Source: Flavobacterium weaverense (GTDB lineage Bacteria > Bacteroidota > Bacteroidia > Flavobacteriales > Flavobacteriaceae). From it: a stretch of DNA of 64,000 nucleotides. The notes beneath the pieces are model-generated. The model worked only from the letters and a program-made list of their open reading frames with translations, was not told the DNA's origin and searched no databases. The stretch covers positions 496,001-560,000 of the forward strand of contig NZ_REFH01000007.1 in NCBI RefSeq assembly GCF_003688495.1, given 5' to 3'. Shown here in pieces: positions 18,687-27,684 of the stretch. Position 1 is the first letter of the stretch. Every line of letters starts with the position of its first letter. The translations under genes were made by a program, and so were the position numbers.

Positions 18687-21080
18687 TTAGAATTTGTACT
18701 TTAATGCTGTCATCACTTGGCGTGGAGCTATAGGATTCACACTATAGTTTTCATGCACTGTATAATTTAACTCATTTGCAACATTTGATAGTTTACATAA
18801 TATTGAAAACTTACCCCACTCATATCCAGCAGATACATCAATAGTCGTGTAATCATTTAAAGGAATTTCTCTATCAAATATTCCGTTAGGTTCTGCAGCT
18901 CTATATTGATTGTTCCATCCACCTACGCGATTTCCGATATAGTTTGCAGAAGATCCAAATGATAATCCTTTTAACGCTCCAGAAGGTAAAGTGTAAAAGA
19001 AGCTTAAATTTGCAGTATTTGCAGGTGTTCTAGCTAAACGGTCACCAACTATAAAACTTCCTTCTAATCCAGATGTTTTAGTGTATTGCATGTCATTATA
19101 ACTGTATCCAGCTAAAATACTTAACCCTTCAATAGGTCTCGCAGTAATATCTAGTTCCACACCTTTACTTTTTGTTGAACCGCTTAATACTTTAATACTA
19201 GAATCAGTATTGCTTGATCCGTCTGCTTTAAATTCTGCAGTTTGTGCTAAATTGCTATTTTCAATTTGGTAAAAAGTGATATTCGTACTCAATAATCCTC
19301 TCCAGAAATCTTTTTTAATTCCTAATTCATACTGATCAATCAATGATGGTTTGATCACTTTTAAATCTACCGTTGTTCCCGAATTTGGAGTGAACGAGTT
19401 CGAATAACTTGCAAATAAAGACATGTCTTTCGTTGGTTGGTAAACTAAACCTATTTTCGGTGTGAAAGCTTGATCAATTCGTTTAACATCCTCTTTAACA
19501 ACTACTGGATTTTTAGTTAAATCACTTGTGTTTGCTTGTGATTCTTGCCATGACCATCTAATTCCTGCAAGTACTTTAAATTTATCAGTAAGAGAAATTA
19601 AATCTTGTGCATAGATACCAAAACGGTTCGTATCTGTTTTTACTATTTTAGTATTAGTTCCTTCAGGTATTGCTCCACCTTGATTAAAATTATCAAAATC
19701 AAAGATGTTTCCACTTCCATAAGTTTTTGGATCGAATGCAAAAGTGTATGCTTGTAAAAATGAATTTTCAAAGTCAACTCCAGTAAACAATTGGTGTTTC
19801 ACATTTCCAGTTGAGAAGTTACCTTGAAGACTAACTTGTTCACCAATTACTTGTTCTAAATTTCTATTTTGACCTAATGGACGTTTCCAATCTCCGTTTG
19901 CTTCTGGTTGAATACGTTCTGTTCCTTTTGATGTTCTTTCATAATTTTGGAAAGAGCTATTAAAATTTAGCTTCCAGTTTTCATCGAATTCATGTTTTAC
20001 TAATCCAGAAACGCTCGCTTGTCTGGTTTGACCGTTTGACCACTCCGCCCCTAAATAAGTGTTTCTAGGAATATCTGCAATTGTTTTTCCAATAATTCCT
20101 GTTCCAAAATCTGGTGTCCAGTTGTCGTGCAAATAATCTCCTTGTAAAACAATTTCTGTTTTTTCACTTGCTTTAAAAAGAACCGATGGATTAATATAGT
20201 AACGTTCTTTTTTTACTACATCTCTAAAACTCTCAGAGTTCTCATAAGAACCAGTAAATCGATACGCTATATTCTTATCTAAAGGACCGTAAATGTCGAT
20301 AGAAGGTTTGTAAAACGCATTACTTCCTAATTGCATAGTTATCTCACCACCGCTTTTAAACGACGGTTTTTTAGTTACCATATTTAAGATTCCTCCTGGA
20401 GCAACGTTACCGAATAATAACGCAGCGCTTCCTTTTAATACCTCTACTCTTTCAAGAGAAGAAACTTCAGGCATAGATCCATTAGTGAAACGGAAACCGT
20501 TTTTAAACATATTGTTTGCTGACATATCGTAACCTCTAGACCAGAATGACTCTTGAGCACCACCACGAGCTGAACCTACGTAAACACCGTTTACGTTTTT
20601 GATAACATCACTCATTCTCACTGCTTGTTGCTGCTCGATAACATGATGTCCTATTATTTGAATACTTTGAGGAAGATCAATTGGTTTTATATTTAAACCA
20701 GATAGTACAGTTTCCTTTTTCTTGTTAGGACTCTGTTTGATCTTAATCACTAACTCTTTTAAAGTTGTAATATCTTCAACTAATTTAAATTGTACATAAT
20801 TAGTTTGATTTGGTATTACTTTAATTTCTTTTGATTGTTTTTTCATACCGCTTCCTTCTAGAGTGATAGTATGATTTCCTGCTGGAAAGTTGTTAAAGAG
20901 GAACTCACCATTAACATCTGTTTCTGTAGTTTTAGCTACTTTTCCTAATTTGATTGCGATTCCCGGAAGAGGAAATCCATCTGCCGAAAGTATCTTACCT
21001 TCGATAATTCCGCTGTCTTGCGCTTGTATGTAAAATGTTGTAAATAATAAGATGAAAAGTGCTTTAATTCTATTGCTCAT
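18687..21080 (-). CDS. TonB-dependent siderophore receptor
   Basis: 797 residues. Signal peptide (residues 1-20), a carboxypeptidase-regulatory-like domain (about 22-100, GIIEGKILSADGFPLPGIAIKLG) that is typical of Bacteroidota receptors, plug domain (about 125-240: MSDVIKNVNGVYVG, SLERVEVLKGSAALLFG, GGILNMVTKKP) and a 22-strand barrel ending in a C-terminal Phe (TALKYKF). The plug and barrel resemble FhuA/FpvA-type ferric siderophore receptors. Energy comes from TonB-ExbBD. A perfect promoter lies upstream, with an ATTTA-GAT-TAAAT inverted repeat immediately before the -33 element that could be an iron-regulator site. The downstream PepSY gene supports an iron role. Confidence 0.9.
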   Translation of the reverse strand: MSNRIKALFILLFTTFYIQAQDSGIIEGKILSADGFPLPGIAIKLGKVAKTTETDVNGEFLFNNFPAGNHTITLEGSGMKKQSKEIKVIPNQTNYVQFKLVEDITTLKELVIKIKQSPNKKKETVLSGLNIKPIDLPQSIQIIGHHVIEQQQAVRMSDVIKNVNGVYVGSARGGAQESFWSRGYDMSANNMFKNGFRFTNGSMPEVSSLERVEVLKGSAALLFGNVAPGGILNMVTKKPSFKSGGEITMQLGSNAFYKPSIDIYGPLDKNIAYRFTGSYENSESFRDVVKKERYYINPSVLFKASEKTEIVLQGDYLHDNWTPDFGTGIIGKTIADIPRNTYLGAEWSNGQTRQASVSGLVKHEFDENWKLNFNSSFQNYERTSKGTERIQPEANGDWKRPLGQNRNLEQVIGEQVSLQGNFSTGNVKHQLFTGVDFENSFLQAYTFAFDPKTYGSGNIFDFDNFNQGGAIPEGTNTKIVKTDTNRFGIYAQDLISLTDKFKVLAGIRWSWQESQANTSDLTKNPVVVKEDVKRIDQAFTPKIGLVYQPTKDMSLFASYSNSFTPNSGTTVDLKVIKPSLIDQYELGIKKDFWRGLLSTNITFYQIENSNLAQTAEFKADGSSNTDSSIKVLSGSTKSKGVELDITARPIEGLSILAGYSYNDMQYTKTSGLEGSFIVGDRLARTPANTANLSFFYTLPSGALKGLSFGSSANYIGNRVGGWNNQYRAAEPNGIFDREIPLNDYTTIDVSAGYEWGKFSILCKLSNVANELNYTVHENYSVNPIAPRQVMTALKYKF

Positions 21081-21114
21081 GATTCTTTATTTGGAATAAT
21101 TAAAAATAACGATG

Positions 21115-21144
21115 CAAATATAAAACCTCATTTTGAATTCACAA
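21115..21144 (-). promoter_or_regulatory. Promoter of the siderophore receptor gene
   Basis: Minus strand: TTG (21144-21142), 19 bases, TATATTTG (21122-21115), 35 bases before the ATG. Just upstream at 21150-21162 is ATTTAGATTAAAT, a small inverted repeat that might bind a Fur/DtxR-type regulator; that last point is a guess. Confidence 0.65.
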
Positions 21145-21325
21145 AGCTTATTTAGATTAAATATCAATAATAATTTTAGATGTTTATTATATGCTTGAAT
21201 ATCAGTATTTTACTAAAAATATTTAACTTTTGTTCAAATATAATAGCTGCTATTAGTAGAAAATGTATTCAAACTGATATAACTAATAAGGTGTTTTTGT
21301 TATTCTAAAACTTACTTAAAGTCAG

Positions 21326-23641
21326 TTATTTAGCACTATTTTTTAGTATTTGATGAACAATTTCTTTTGTTGGTTTCTGATCTTTTAGTTTCGATCTAAC
21401 TTCATCAAAAGTAACTTTAAAGTCGCAACCGAGCTTATATTGGTCGCAACCGTAAGCTATTTTTCCTTTTAAAATTGTTCCTTTTTGACATTTTGGACAA
21501 GCCAACGCATCAGAATTTATCTTGTTTTCAGTCACTGGTTTTAGATTTGCTGTTTTCTTAACTTCAAGGATAAGTTTGAAATCTTCTCCAAATCTAATAA
21601 GTCCTTCTTGTAAACCAGCATCAGTTTTAAAGTCTTTTAAATTAACTGTCGACCCTTTTTGAAGTAATCGCAAATACTGATTCTCTGATATTTTTTTATC
21701 TGCAAAAACATATGGAAGTAAGAATGTACAGCCTGCTTTATATTCGCTACAGCCATATGCTGATTTTCCTTTTATAAGAGAACCACTTTTACATTTTGGA
21801 CAAGCTTCTGCCAAAATTCCAGCAGCTTTCTTTTTCTCTATTTTTACAACTTCTTTTGGAGCAGCTGCAGCGTGCGAAATATTAGCATGTCGCTTTTCAC
21901 TGCGAACTTCATCTACTAAAACTTCGATCATTCGCTTCATATTATTAATAAACGATCCAGCAGTATAAGTTCCCTTTTCAATATCTTTTAATTGCTTTTC
22001 CCAAGAACCAGTCAGCTCCGCTGATTTTACTAAATCGTTCTGAATAGTATCGATTAGTTGGATTCCTGTTGGAGTAGGTAGCACTTGTTTTTTATTTCTA
22101 ACGATATATTGCCTTCTAAAAAGAGTCTCAATAATATTAGCTCGTGTCGATGGTCGGCCAATACCGTTTTCTTTCATCAATTCTCGTAGATCTTCATCAT
22201 CAACTTGCTTTCCCGCAGTTTCCATCGCACGTAATAAAGTAGCTTCTGTAAACTGATTGGGCGGTTTAGTTTCTTTTTCTAAAAATGAGGGTTGGTGCGG
22301 ACCTTTCTCTCCTACAATGAAAGTTGGTAAAATATCAGCTTCTTTTTCTTTACTGTTGGGATCTTCAAAAACGATACGAAAACCTTTTTTCAAGATTTCT
22401 TTTCCAGTTGTTTTAAAAGAAACATCAGCTGCTTTTCCTATAACTGTCGTGTTAGCTACTAAACAGTCATCATAAAACACAGCTATAAAACGTTTTGTTA
22501 TTATATCATAAACTTGCTGTTGGTTGTATTGCAACTTATTCTGAATTCCAGTGGGAATAATGGCGTGGTGATCCGTTACTTTTTTATCATTAAAAACCTT
22601 TGGTGATTTTTTAATCTTTTTTCCTAAAAGAGGTTGTGTCAACGCAGCGTAATTAGTCAAATTTTGTAAAATCCCAGGGACTTTCGGATAAATATCGCTT
22701 GGTAAGAAAGTAGTATCTACTCTAGGATACGTAACTACCTTTTGTTCATATAAGGTCTGAACGATTTTTAAAGTCTCATCAGCTGTAAAACCAAATTTTG
22801 TATTGCAATATACTTGAAGTCCTGTTAGATCAAATAATTTAGGAGCAAATTCATTACCATTCTTTTTTTCGACAGAGATTATCTCAAAATCACTTTCCTT
22901 TACTTTATTCGCTAGAAGTTCTCCATCTTCTTTTTTTAGAAAACGGCCTTCTTCATAACTGAATAGTACATCTCGATATAAGGTTTGTAATTCCCAGTAA
23001 GGTTGTGGTTTGAAGTTCTCAATTTCTTTAAAGCGGTCTACCACCATGGCTAATGTTGGCGTTTGAACTCGTCCTATAGACAGAACTTGTTTATATCCGC
23101 CATGTTTTACGGTGTATAAACGGGTAGCATTCATACCTAATAACCAGTCACCAATAGCTCTAGAGAATCCTGCGTAATATAAATTATCGTAATTAGCAGA
23201 CGGTTTTAAGTTTTGAAAACCTTCTTTTATTGCTTCGGTGGTTAGAGATGAAATCCATAAACGCTGGACTTCGCCTTTATACTTTGCTTCGTTCATCACC
23301 CAGCGCTGTATTAATTCTCCTTCTTGTCCCGCATCCCCACAATTAATCACTAATGTGGCTTTATCAAATAAACTTTTAATGATTTTAAATTGCTTTTGAA
23401 TCCCAGAATTCTCTACTACTTTAGTTTCAAATTTTTCAGGAAGCATGGGTAAATTATTCAAATCCCAACTTTTCCAATGTGGTTTGTAATCGTTGGGTTC
23501 TTTTAATGTGCATAAATGTCCAAAGGTGTACGTCACCGCATAACCATTACCTTCATAATAACCATCATGTTTGGTATTAGCTCCTAATACAGATGCAATT
23601 TCTCGTGCAACACTTGGTTTTTCGGCAATACAGACCTTCAT
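21326..23641 (-). CDS. topB: DNA topoisomerase III (type IA)
   Basis: 771 residues. TOPRIM domain at the N-terminus (CIAEKPSVAREIASVLG, with acidic residues again in NCGDAGQEGELIQRWV), then the type IA core with the active-site tyrosine in VVTYPRVDTTFLPSDIYP, and the conserved ENGIGRPSTRANIIETLF. The C-terminus carries two similar Cys-containing modules (CPKCKSGSLIKGKSAYGC and CPKCQKGTILKGKIAYGC), zinc-ribbon-like repeats that bind single-stranded DNA. It relaxes negative supercoils and decatenates. TopB homologues occur both in chromosomes and on conjugative elements; no other element genes are nearby, so I take it as chromosomal. Confidence 0.92.
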   Translation of the reverse strand: MKVCIAEKPSVAREIASVLGANTKHDGYYEGNGYAVTYTFGHLCTLKEPNDYKPHWKSWDLNNLPMLPEKFETKVVENSGIQKQFKIIKSLFDKATLVINCGDAGQEGELIQRWVMNEAKYKGEVQRLWISSLTTEAIKEGFQNLKPSANYDNLYYAGFSRAIGDWLLGMNATRLYTVKHGGYKQVLSIGRVQTPTLAMVVDRFKEIENFKPQPYWELQTLYRDVLFSYEEGRFLKKEDGELLANKVKESDFEIISVEKKNGNEFAPKLFDLTGLQVYCNTKFGFTADETLKIVQTLYEQKVVTYPRVDTTFLPSDIYPKVPGILQNLTNYAALTQPLLGKKIKKSPKVFNDKKVTDHHAIIPTGIQNKLQYNQQQVYDIITKRFIAVFYDDCLVANTTVIGKAADVSFKTTGKEILKKGFRIVFEDPNSKEKEADILPTFIVGEKGPHQPSFLEKETKPPNQFTEATLLRAMETAGKQVDDEDLRELMKENGIGRPSTRANIIETLFRRQYIVRNKKQVLPTPTGIQLIDTIQNDLVKSAELTGSWEKQLKDIEKGTYTAGSFINNMKRMIEVLVDEVRSEKRHANISHAAAAPKEVVKIEKKKAAGILAEACPKCKSGSLIKGKSAYGCSEYKAGCTFLLPYVFADKKISENQYLRLLQKGSTVNLKDFKTDAGLQEGLIRFGEDFKLILEVKKTANLKPVTENKINSDALACPKCQKGTILKGKIAYGCDQYKLGCDFKVTFDEVRSKLKDQKPTKEIVHQILKNSAK

Positions 23642-23740
23642 TTTATGCTAATTATTTGAAGTCGCAAATTAGGAATTTAGAAATTGGTACCGAAGTGAAA
23701 TCATCAGGAGTTATGAACGATGTCGTTTTTCAAAATTGTT

Positions 23741-23834
23741 AGGAGCAAAACTTCCAGATTTATCAAAGCGTTTTGTCCTGCTGTCCGCTGTATCTTTCCG
23801 CAATGCTACGAGGATGCCGCTTCCATCAGGGCTA
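23741..23834 (+). repeat. Dispersed palindromic intergenic element, copy B
   Basis: Starts AGGAGC, then after a ~30-base insertion relative to copy A continues with TCCTGCTGTCCGCTGTATC and ends AGGATGCCGC...CATCAGGGCTA. It lies between the lipoprotein gene at 23905 and topB. Confidence 0.65.
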
Positions 23835-23904
23835 TTAATATCGCTTAGTTTTCATAAGAGCTGGTAATTTGAAGAACTAACTAACTTATTGTTATTTGGG
23901 ACTT

Positions 23905-24390
23905 TTATTTGATCCTACTCATTATAAATTTCTCACTACTTGCTTTTCCCTGCTGAATTCCTGAAACTTCAGCAGCGATACTATCTTTAGAAATTTGAGT
24001 ATAACTTATTTTTTTAGGATAATCGTTTTTTAAGTTTTCAAAAACTAATTTGCTCTCTGTTGATTCAAGTTGATTGAATGTAACGGGTTTGTCATCATTT
24101 TGTCCTTTTACTGCAGCTACATAAGTAAGCTGTTCACCGTTTTGTTGTAAAGTAATCGATTCATGATGCAGTGTATCTTTCATCTTGATAAAATAGGAAG
24201 TAGCTTGGTAGGTGCTATCATTTAGTTTGCTCCATTCTTCCGTAAGTTTGCCATCAACTGATTTATTTTCCCATTTGCCTAATAGCCAGTTTCCAACAAT
24301 CATTTTGTCCTTTTCTATATTTTCAGACTCATTATTTTTACACGAACATAAAGCAAAAAATACTATTAAAATTGTGATTTTATTTTTCAT
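23905..24390 (-). CDS. DUF6265-like lipoprotein
   Basis: 161 residues. A lipoprotein signal peptide ends at Cys17 (ALCSC-KNN). The mature part begins with NWLLGKWENKSVDGKLTEEW and contains alternating strands (STYQATSYFIKMKDTLHHES; QNGEQLTYVAAV), the pattern I associate with DUF6265 proteins of Bacteroidota, which are predicted lipocalin-like beta proteins. Function is unknown. It is monocistronic on the minus strand; repeat element copy B lies downstream of its stop. Confidence 0.75.
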   Translation of the reverse strand: MKNKITILIVFFALCSCKNNESENIEKDKMIVGNWLLGKWENKSVDGKLTEEWSKLNDSTYQATSYFIKMKDTLHHESITLQQNGEQLTYVAAVKGQNDDKPVTFNQLESTESKLVFENLKNDYPKKISYTQISKDSIAAEVSGIQQGKASSEKFIMSRIK

Positions 24391-24549
24391 AAAAGAGAAG
24401 TAAAGTTTTTGATATTGAACCCATGTAAAACTATGAAAAAGACAGTAAAAAGCCTATCTAAAAAACAGCGTATTAAAATTATATCTAATTCTTGAAAAGA
24501 AAGATAAATTCAGGTAACTCTAAAAAATAAAATTTTAAAAGATTATTAT

Positions 24550-24557
24550 TATATTTG
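24550..24557 (+). promoter_or_regulatory. Promoter -7 element of the DUF3891 gene
   Basis: TATATTTG, exact TAnnTTTG, 38 bases before the ATG. No clear -33 TTG. Confidence 0.5.
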
Positions 24558-24595
24558 ATTTAAACCAAATTTCACTTATTAATACCTTTTAAATT

Positions 24596-25336
24596 ATGAT
24601 TGTTGCATCACACATAAAAGGATGGAAGATTATTAATCAACGATCTCACGGATTGCTTGCTGCCATGTTAGCTTATGAATATGACATTGACGTTCCAACT
24701 GATATTCTCGTTCCAACGCTTATTGCAATTGCTGAACATGATGATGGAATTGCTGAGACGCAAGAAAATAAAAACTTGACGGAAGCTGGAGCACCAAGAC
24801 ATTTTTTAGTTAGTGATGAATCGAATAAAACAGATTTGAAACAACAATATAATGTGATGGAGAACGCGACGTCAAAATCACAATTGAATGCTTTTTTAAC
24901 TTCGATGCATATTGATTTTATTTTTGGAGACAAAACTGATGGTGAGGATAAAAAATTAGATAAATATTTAAAGGAACAAGAAGTAAATCGGAAAAATATT
25001 CTAAAACACCTCAAAATTGATAAAAAATACGCGGAGCGATTGTATAGATTTGTTGAATGGTGCGATGCTTTTTCACTTCTTATTTGTATGGATAAAATAC
25101 AGCCAGAAGGTAGAAAAATGGAAATTTCTCAAGGTCCAGATGGTAATATGAATCAAACTTTTTATAAAGATGAGAATGTTATTACAGTGGAACCTTGGGT
25201 ATTTAAAAGAGATTCCTTCAAAGTTTTCTATGAGTATAAAATAATAGAACAATTACATTTTAAATCTGTCGAAGAATTCAATGAAGTTTGTAAAAACACA
25301 GCTGTTCAAAGACAAGAATTTAAATTTTCTAAGTAA
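24596..25336 (+). CDS. DUF3891 family protein
   Basis: 246 residues, cytoplasmic, no signal peptide. The N-terminal segment MIVASHIKGWKIINQRSHG and IAIAEHDDGIAE, with several conserved His and Asp residues (H after RS, then EHDDG), recalls DUF3891 proteins, which I believe to be distantly HD-domain-like helical proteins. A later conserved segment is YRFVEWCDAFSLLICMD. No enzymatic activity is established. It stands alone between a lipoprotein and a kinase gene, both on the opposite strand. Confidence 0.72.
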   Translation: MIVASHIKGWKIINQRSHGLLAAMLAYEYDIDVPTDILVPTLIAIAEHDDGIAETQENKNLTEAGAPRHFLVSDESNKTDLKQQYNVMENATSKSQLNAFLTSMHIDFIFGDKTDGEDKKLDKYLKEQEVNRKNILKHLKIDKKYAERLYRFVEWCDAFSLLICMDKIQPEGRKMEISQGPDGNMNQTFYKDENVITVEPWVFKRDSFKVFYEYKIIEQLHFKSVEEFNEVCKNTAVQRQEFKFSK

Positions 25337-25355
25337 TTTTACGTTTTAAAATTAA

Positions 25356-25492
25356 AGAATGTATTATCATGTTTTAGAAGTAAATCGGTGACTACTTGCT
25401 CAAATTAGATTAAACATACTTTTACATGAGATTCTCTAAAACATTTCATTAACAAAAGTATTTGTGCCAATAACAATCCTTAAATACATTCT
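25356..25492. other. Nested inverted repeats downstream of the DUF3891 gene
   Basis: AGAATGTAT (25356-25364) pairs with ATACATTCT (25484-25492), and inside it ATGTTTTAGA (25369-25378) pairs with TCTAAAACAT (25435-25444). The two pairs are nested, as a folded RNA or a decayed palindrome would be. It may be chance. Confidence 0.3.
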
Positions 25493-25533
25493 GTCCTTAT
25501 AAATATTATAATGGCAGAATTGAGTAAAAAAAC

Positions 25534-25566
25534 AAAACGCAATCATAAATTAGATTGCGTTTTTTA
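25534..25566 (-). terminator. Terminator of the repeat-containing kinase gene
   Basis: Stem AAAACGCAATC / GATTGCGTTTT (25534-25544 with 25553-25563), A/T-runs on both sides, three bases from the kinase stop; could serve both strands. Confidence 0.8.
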
Positions 25567-25568
25567 AA

Positions 25569-27230
25569 TTAATGCTGTGCAGGAATGTAAATATCGAATC
25601 GGGCACCTTGATTGAGCACTCCTTCACCAGTAATTATTCCATTATGATTTTCAACAATTTTTCTCGCTATTGTAAGCCCAATTCCAGTTCCTGAGTAGTT
25701 TTTTCGATCGTTTAATCGTTGGAATATCTCAAAAATTTTGTCTTTGTATTCCGCCTCAAATCCAATACCGTTGTCTTTGATACTGATGTGATAGTAATCT
25801 GATTTTAATTTAAAATTTTTTGTACTGTTTTCATCGTACGCTACAAAGTTACTTTTGATTATTATGTGTGGCTTTTGACCAGGAATCGAAAATTTAAGTG
25901 AATTACTAATTAAGTTTTGTATTAATTGACGAAATTGAAATGGAATAATATTTATTTCACATAAGTCATCAAACTCGATCGTTGCATCTGTTTGAAGCAA
26001 GTCGTCCTTAAGCATTTCCATAGCTTCTTTAACCACTTGGTTTAAATCACTGTTTACAAATTTTCTTTGGGTAGTATTTGTTCGTGAATAAGCAAGCAAA
26101 TCATTGATAAGAGTTTGCATATGTAATGCAGAGAGCTTTGTTCTCTCTACATAATATTTACCCATAGCTGATAAATTATCATACTCCTCAACAAATATCC
26201 TTCCGGAAAATGATTGGATTTTTCGCAGTGGTTCTTGTAAATCGTGACTAGAAATATAAGTAAATGATTCTATCTCTTTGTTAGCTATCAATAATTCGTT
26301 AGCACGTTTTTCTTTTTCTTTATTTTGAAACTCTAACTCTTCATTAGCAATAATTAGTTCATCCGCTCTTTTTTGCTTTTCTTCATTTTGATACGCTAAT
26401 TCTTGATTGGCAATAACTAGTTCAGCCGCACGCTTTTCCTTTTCTTGATTTTGAAATTCAAGTTCAGTATTGGCGACAATTAATTCTTCAGCTCGTTTCT
26501 GCTTTTCTTGATTTTGGTATGCAAGTTCAAGATTTGCAATAATTAATTCGGCTGCACGCTTTTCTTTTTCTTCATTTTGAAACCCTAGTTCCGTGTTGGC
26601 TACAATTAATTCCTCTGCTCGTTTTTGCTTTTCTTGATTTTGGTAGGCTAGTTCTCGATTAGCAATAATTAATTCAGCGGCACGTTTTTCTTTTTCTTTA
26701 TTTTGAAACTTAAGTTCGGTGTTGGCCACAATTAATTCTTCCGCTCTTTTTTGCTTTTCTTGATTTTGGTAGGCTAGTTCTTGATTAGCAACAATTAATT
26801 CAGCGGCACGATTTTCCTTTTCAATATTCTGAAACTTAAGTTCCGTGTTGGCTACAATTAGTTCTTCCGCTCGTTTTTGCTTTTCTTTATTTTGATACGC
26901 TAATTCTTGATTAGCAATAATTAATTCAGCGGCACGATCCCGCTTTTCTTTATTTTGAAACTCAAGTTGAGTGTTAGCTACAAGTAGCTCTTCCGCTAGA
27001 TTTTGCTTTTCTTGATTCTGAAAAACTAATTCTTGATTAGCAATGACTAATTCGGCGGCGCGATTTTCTTTTTCTTTGTTTTGAAAAACAAGTTTAGCGT
27101 TAGCGATAACTAACTGCGCTTCGCGTGTTTTTGTCTCAATAATTTGTAAAGCTAAATTTTTATTAGCGATCAATAATTGAGCAGCAGAAGTATTTTCGTC
27201 TTCATTTATAGGAGTAATCACTGTAGGCAT
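25569..27230 (-). CDS. Cytoplasmic sensor histidine kinase with ~15 tandem 21-residue repeats
   Basis: 553 residues, no membrane segment. Residues 14-328 are about fifteen 21-residue units (three heptads each), alternating between two forms such as RAAELIIANQELAYQNQEKQ and RAEELIVANTELKFQNKEKE; a continuous coiled coil is predicted. It runs directly into the HisKA phospho-acceptor ISSHDLQEPLRKIQSF (residue ~330) and a HATPase_c domain with the N box QNLISNSLKF, NGIGFE and GTGIGLTIARKI. No PAS, GAF or receiver domain is present, and no response regulator is adjacent, so it is an orphan kinase. The module is closely related to the C-terminal half of the kinase at 30238. Its promoter contains a 16-bp palindrome. 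Confidence 0.88.
   Translation of the reverse strand: MPTVITPINEDENTSAAQLLIANKNLALQIIETKTREAQLVIANAKLVFQNKEKENRAAELVIANQELVFQNQEKQNLAEELLVANTQLEFQNKEKRDRAAELIIANQELAYQNKEKQKRAEELIVANTELKFQNIEKENRAAELIVANQELAYQNQEKQKRAEELIVANTELKFQNKEKEKRAAELIIANRELAYQNQEKQKRAEELIVANTELGFQNEEKEKRAAELIIANLELAYQNQEKQKRAEELIVANTELEFQNQEKEKRAAELVIANQELAYQNEEKQKRADELIIANEELEFQNKEKEKRANELLIANKEIESFTYISSHDLQEPLRKIQSFSGRIFVEEYDNLSAMGKYYVERTKLSALHMQTLINDLLAYSRTNTTQRKFVNSDLNQVVKEAMEMLKDDLLQTDATIEFDDLCEINIIPFQFRQLIQNLISNSLKFSIPGQKPHIIIKSNFVAYDENSTKNFKLKSDYYHISIKDNGIGFEAEYKDKIFEIFQRLNDRKNYSGTGIGLTIARKIVENHNGIITGEGVLNQGARFDIYIPAQH
26247..27191 (-). repeat. 63-bp tandem coding repeats (coiled coil)
   Basis: About fifteen units of 63 bp encoding 21-residue blocks of the form A-x-E-L-[IV]-x-A-N-x-E-L-x-[FY]-Q-N-x-E-K. 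Units alternate in sequence so the higher-order period is 126 bp. Unit 15 merges into the HisKA domain. Confidence 0.9.
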
Positions 27231-27270
27231 ACAAACTATTTTTTTACTACTTTATCTTTTTAAAGCAGTC

Positions 27271-27303
27271 CAAAGGTACTATAAGAACGTTCTTATTTTT
27301 CAA
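27271..27303 (-). promoter_or_regulatory. Promoter of the repeat-containing kinase with internal 16-bp palindrome
   Basis: Minus strand: TTG (27303-27301), 22 bases, TACCTTTG (27278-27271), about 40 bases before the ATG. The spacer contains the perfect palindrome ATAAGAACGTTCTTAT (27281-27296), positioned where a bound repressor would block RNA polymerase. Confidence 0.6.
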
Positions 27304-27491
27304 TTTTATTTTTCATTTAAAAATTAATTTTTAGAGAACTATTTATGAGTTATAGTTTGTGAGAATTAAGAAAGAATAGACCTTTGATTTTATCTCTCTT
27401 AAAAGGGATAGCATTCATTAGAAGATTCAAAAAAGTGACGTATAAAAAACAATCTAGAAATCTAGAAATAATTTTAACTAGCAGAAAATAC
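27304..27491. other. Intergenic sequence between the kinase and prfA
   Basis: Part of the 454-base divergent space between 27230 and 27685. Besides the kinase promoter (27271-27303), repeat element copy C (27492-27585) and the prfA -7 element (27655-27662), I see no gene here. Confidence 0.4.
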
Positions 27492-27585
27492 TAGCCCTGA
27501 TTGTAGCGATATCCTTTTATTTTAGTTAGTAGCGGCAGCATAAAACTAAAATAAAAGATACAAGCGGAAAGCAGGAAGTAGCTCC
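27492..27585 (-). repeat. Dispersed palindromic intergenic element, copy C (inverted)
   Basis: On the minus strand it begins GGAGCTACTTCCTGCTTTCC and ends ACAATCAGGGCTA. The inner stem ATTTTAGTT / AACTAAAAT is long and specific to this copy. Same end blocks as copies A and B. Confidence 0.7.
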
Positions 27586-27654
27586 AAGAAATAGCATTAT
27601 TTAAAAGGAGTAAAATTGAAAAGAGCAAGTATCGAACTATAAATAAAAATTTCG

Positions 27655-27662
27655 TAATTTTG
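27655..27662 (+). promoter_or_regulatory. prfA promoter -7 element
   Basis: TAATTTTG, exact TAnnTTTG, 22 bases before the prfA ATG; no TTG at the expected distance. Confidence 0.5.
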
Positions 27663-27684
27663 CATTCCAATAAAAGAATAGAAA

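Noticed and set aside
21326-23641. Topoisomerase III as a sign of a conjugative element
   Set aside because: No tra, mob, integrase or attachment repeat is present around it, and the flanks are core-genome genes.
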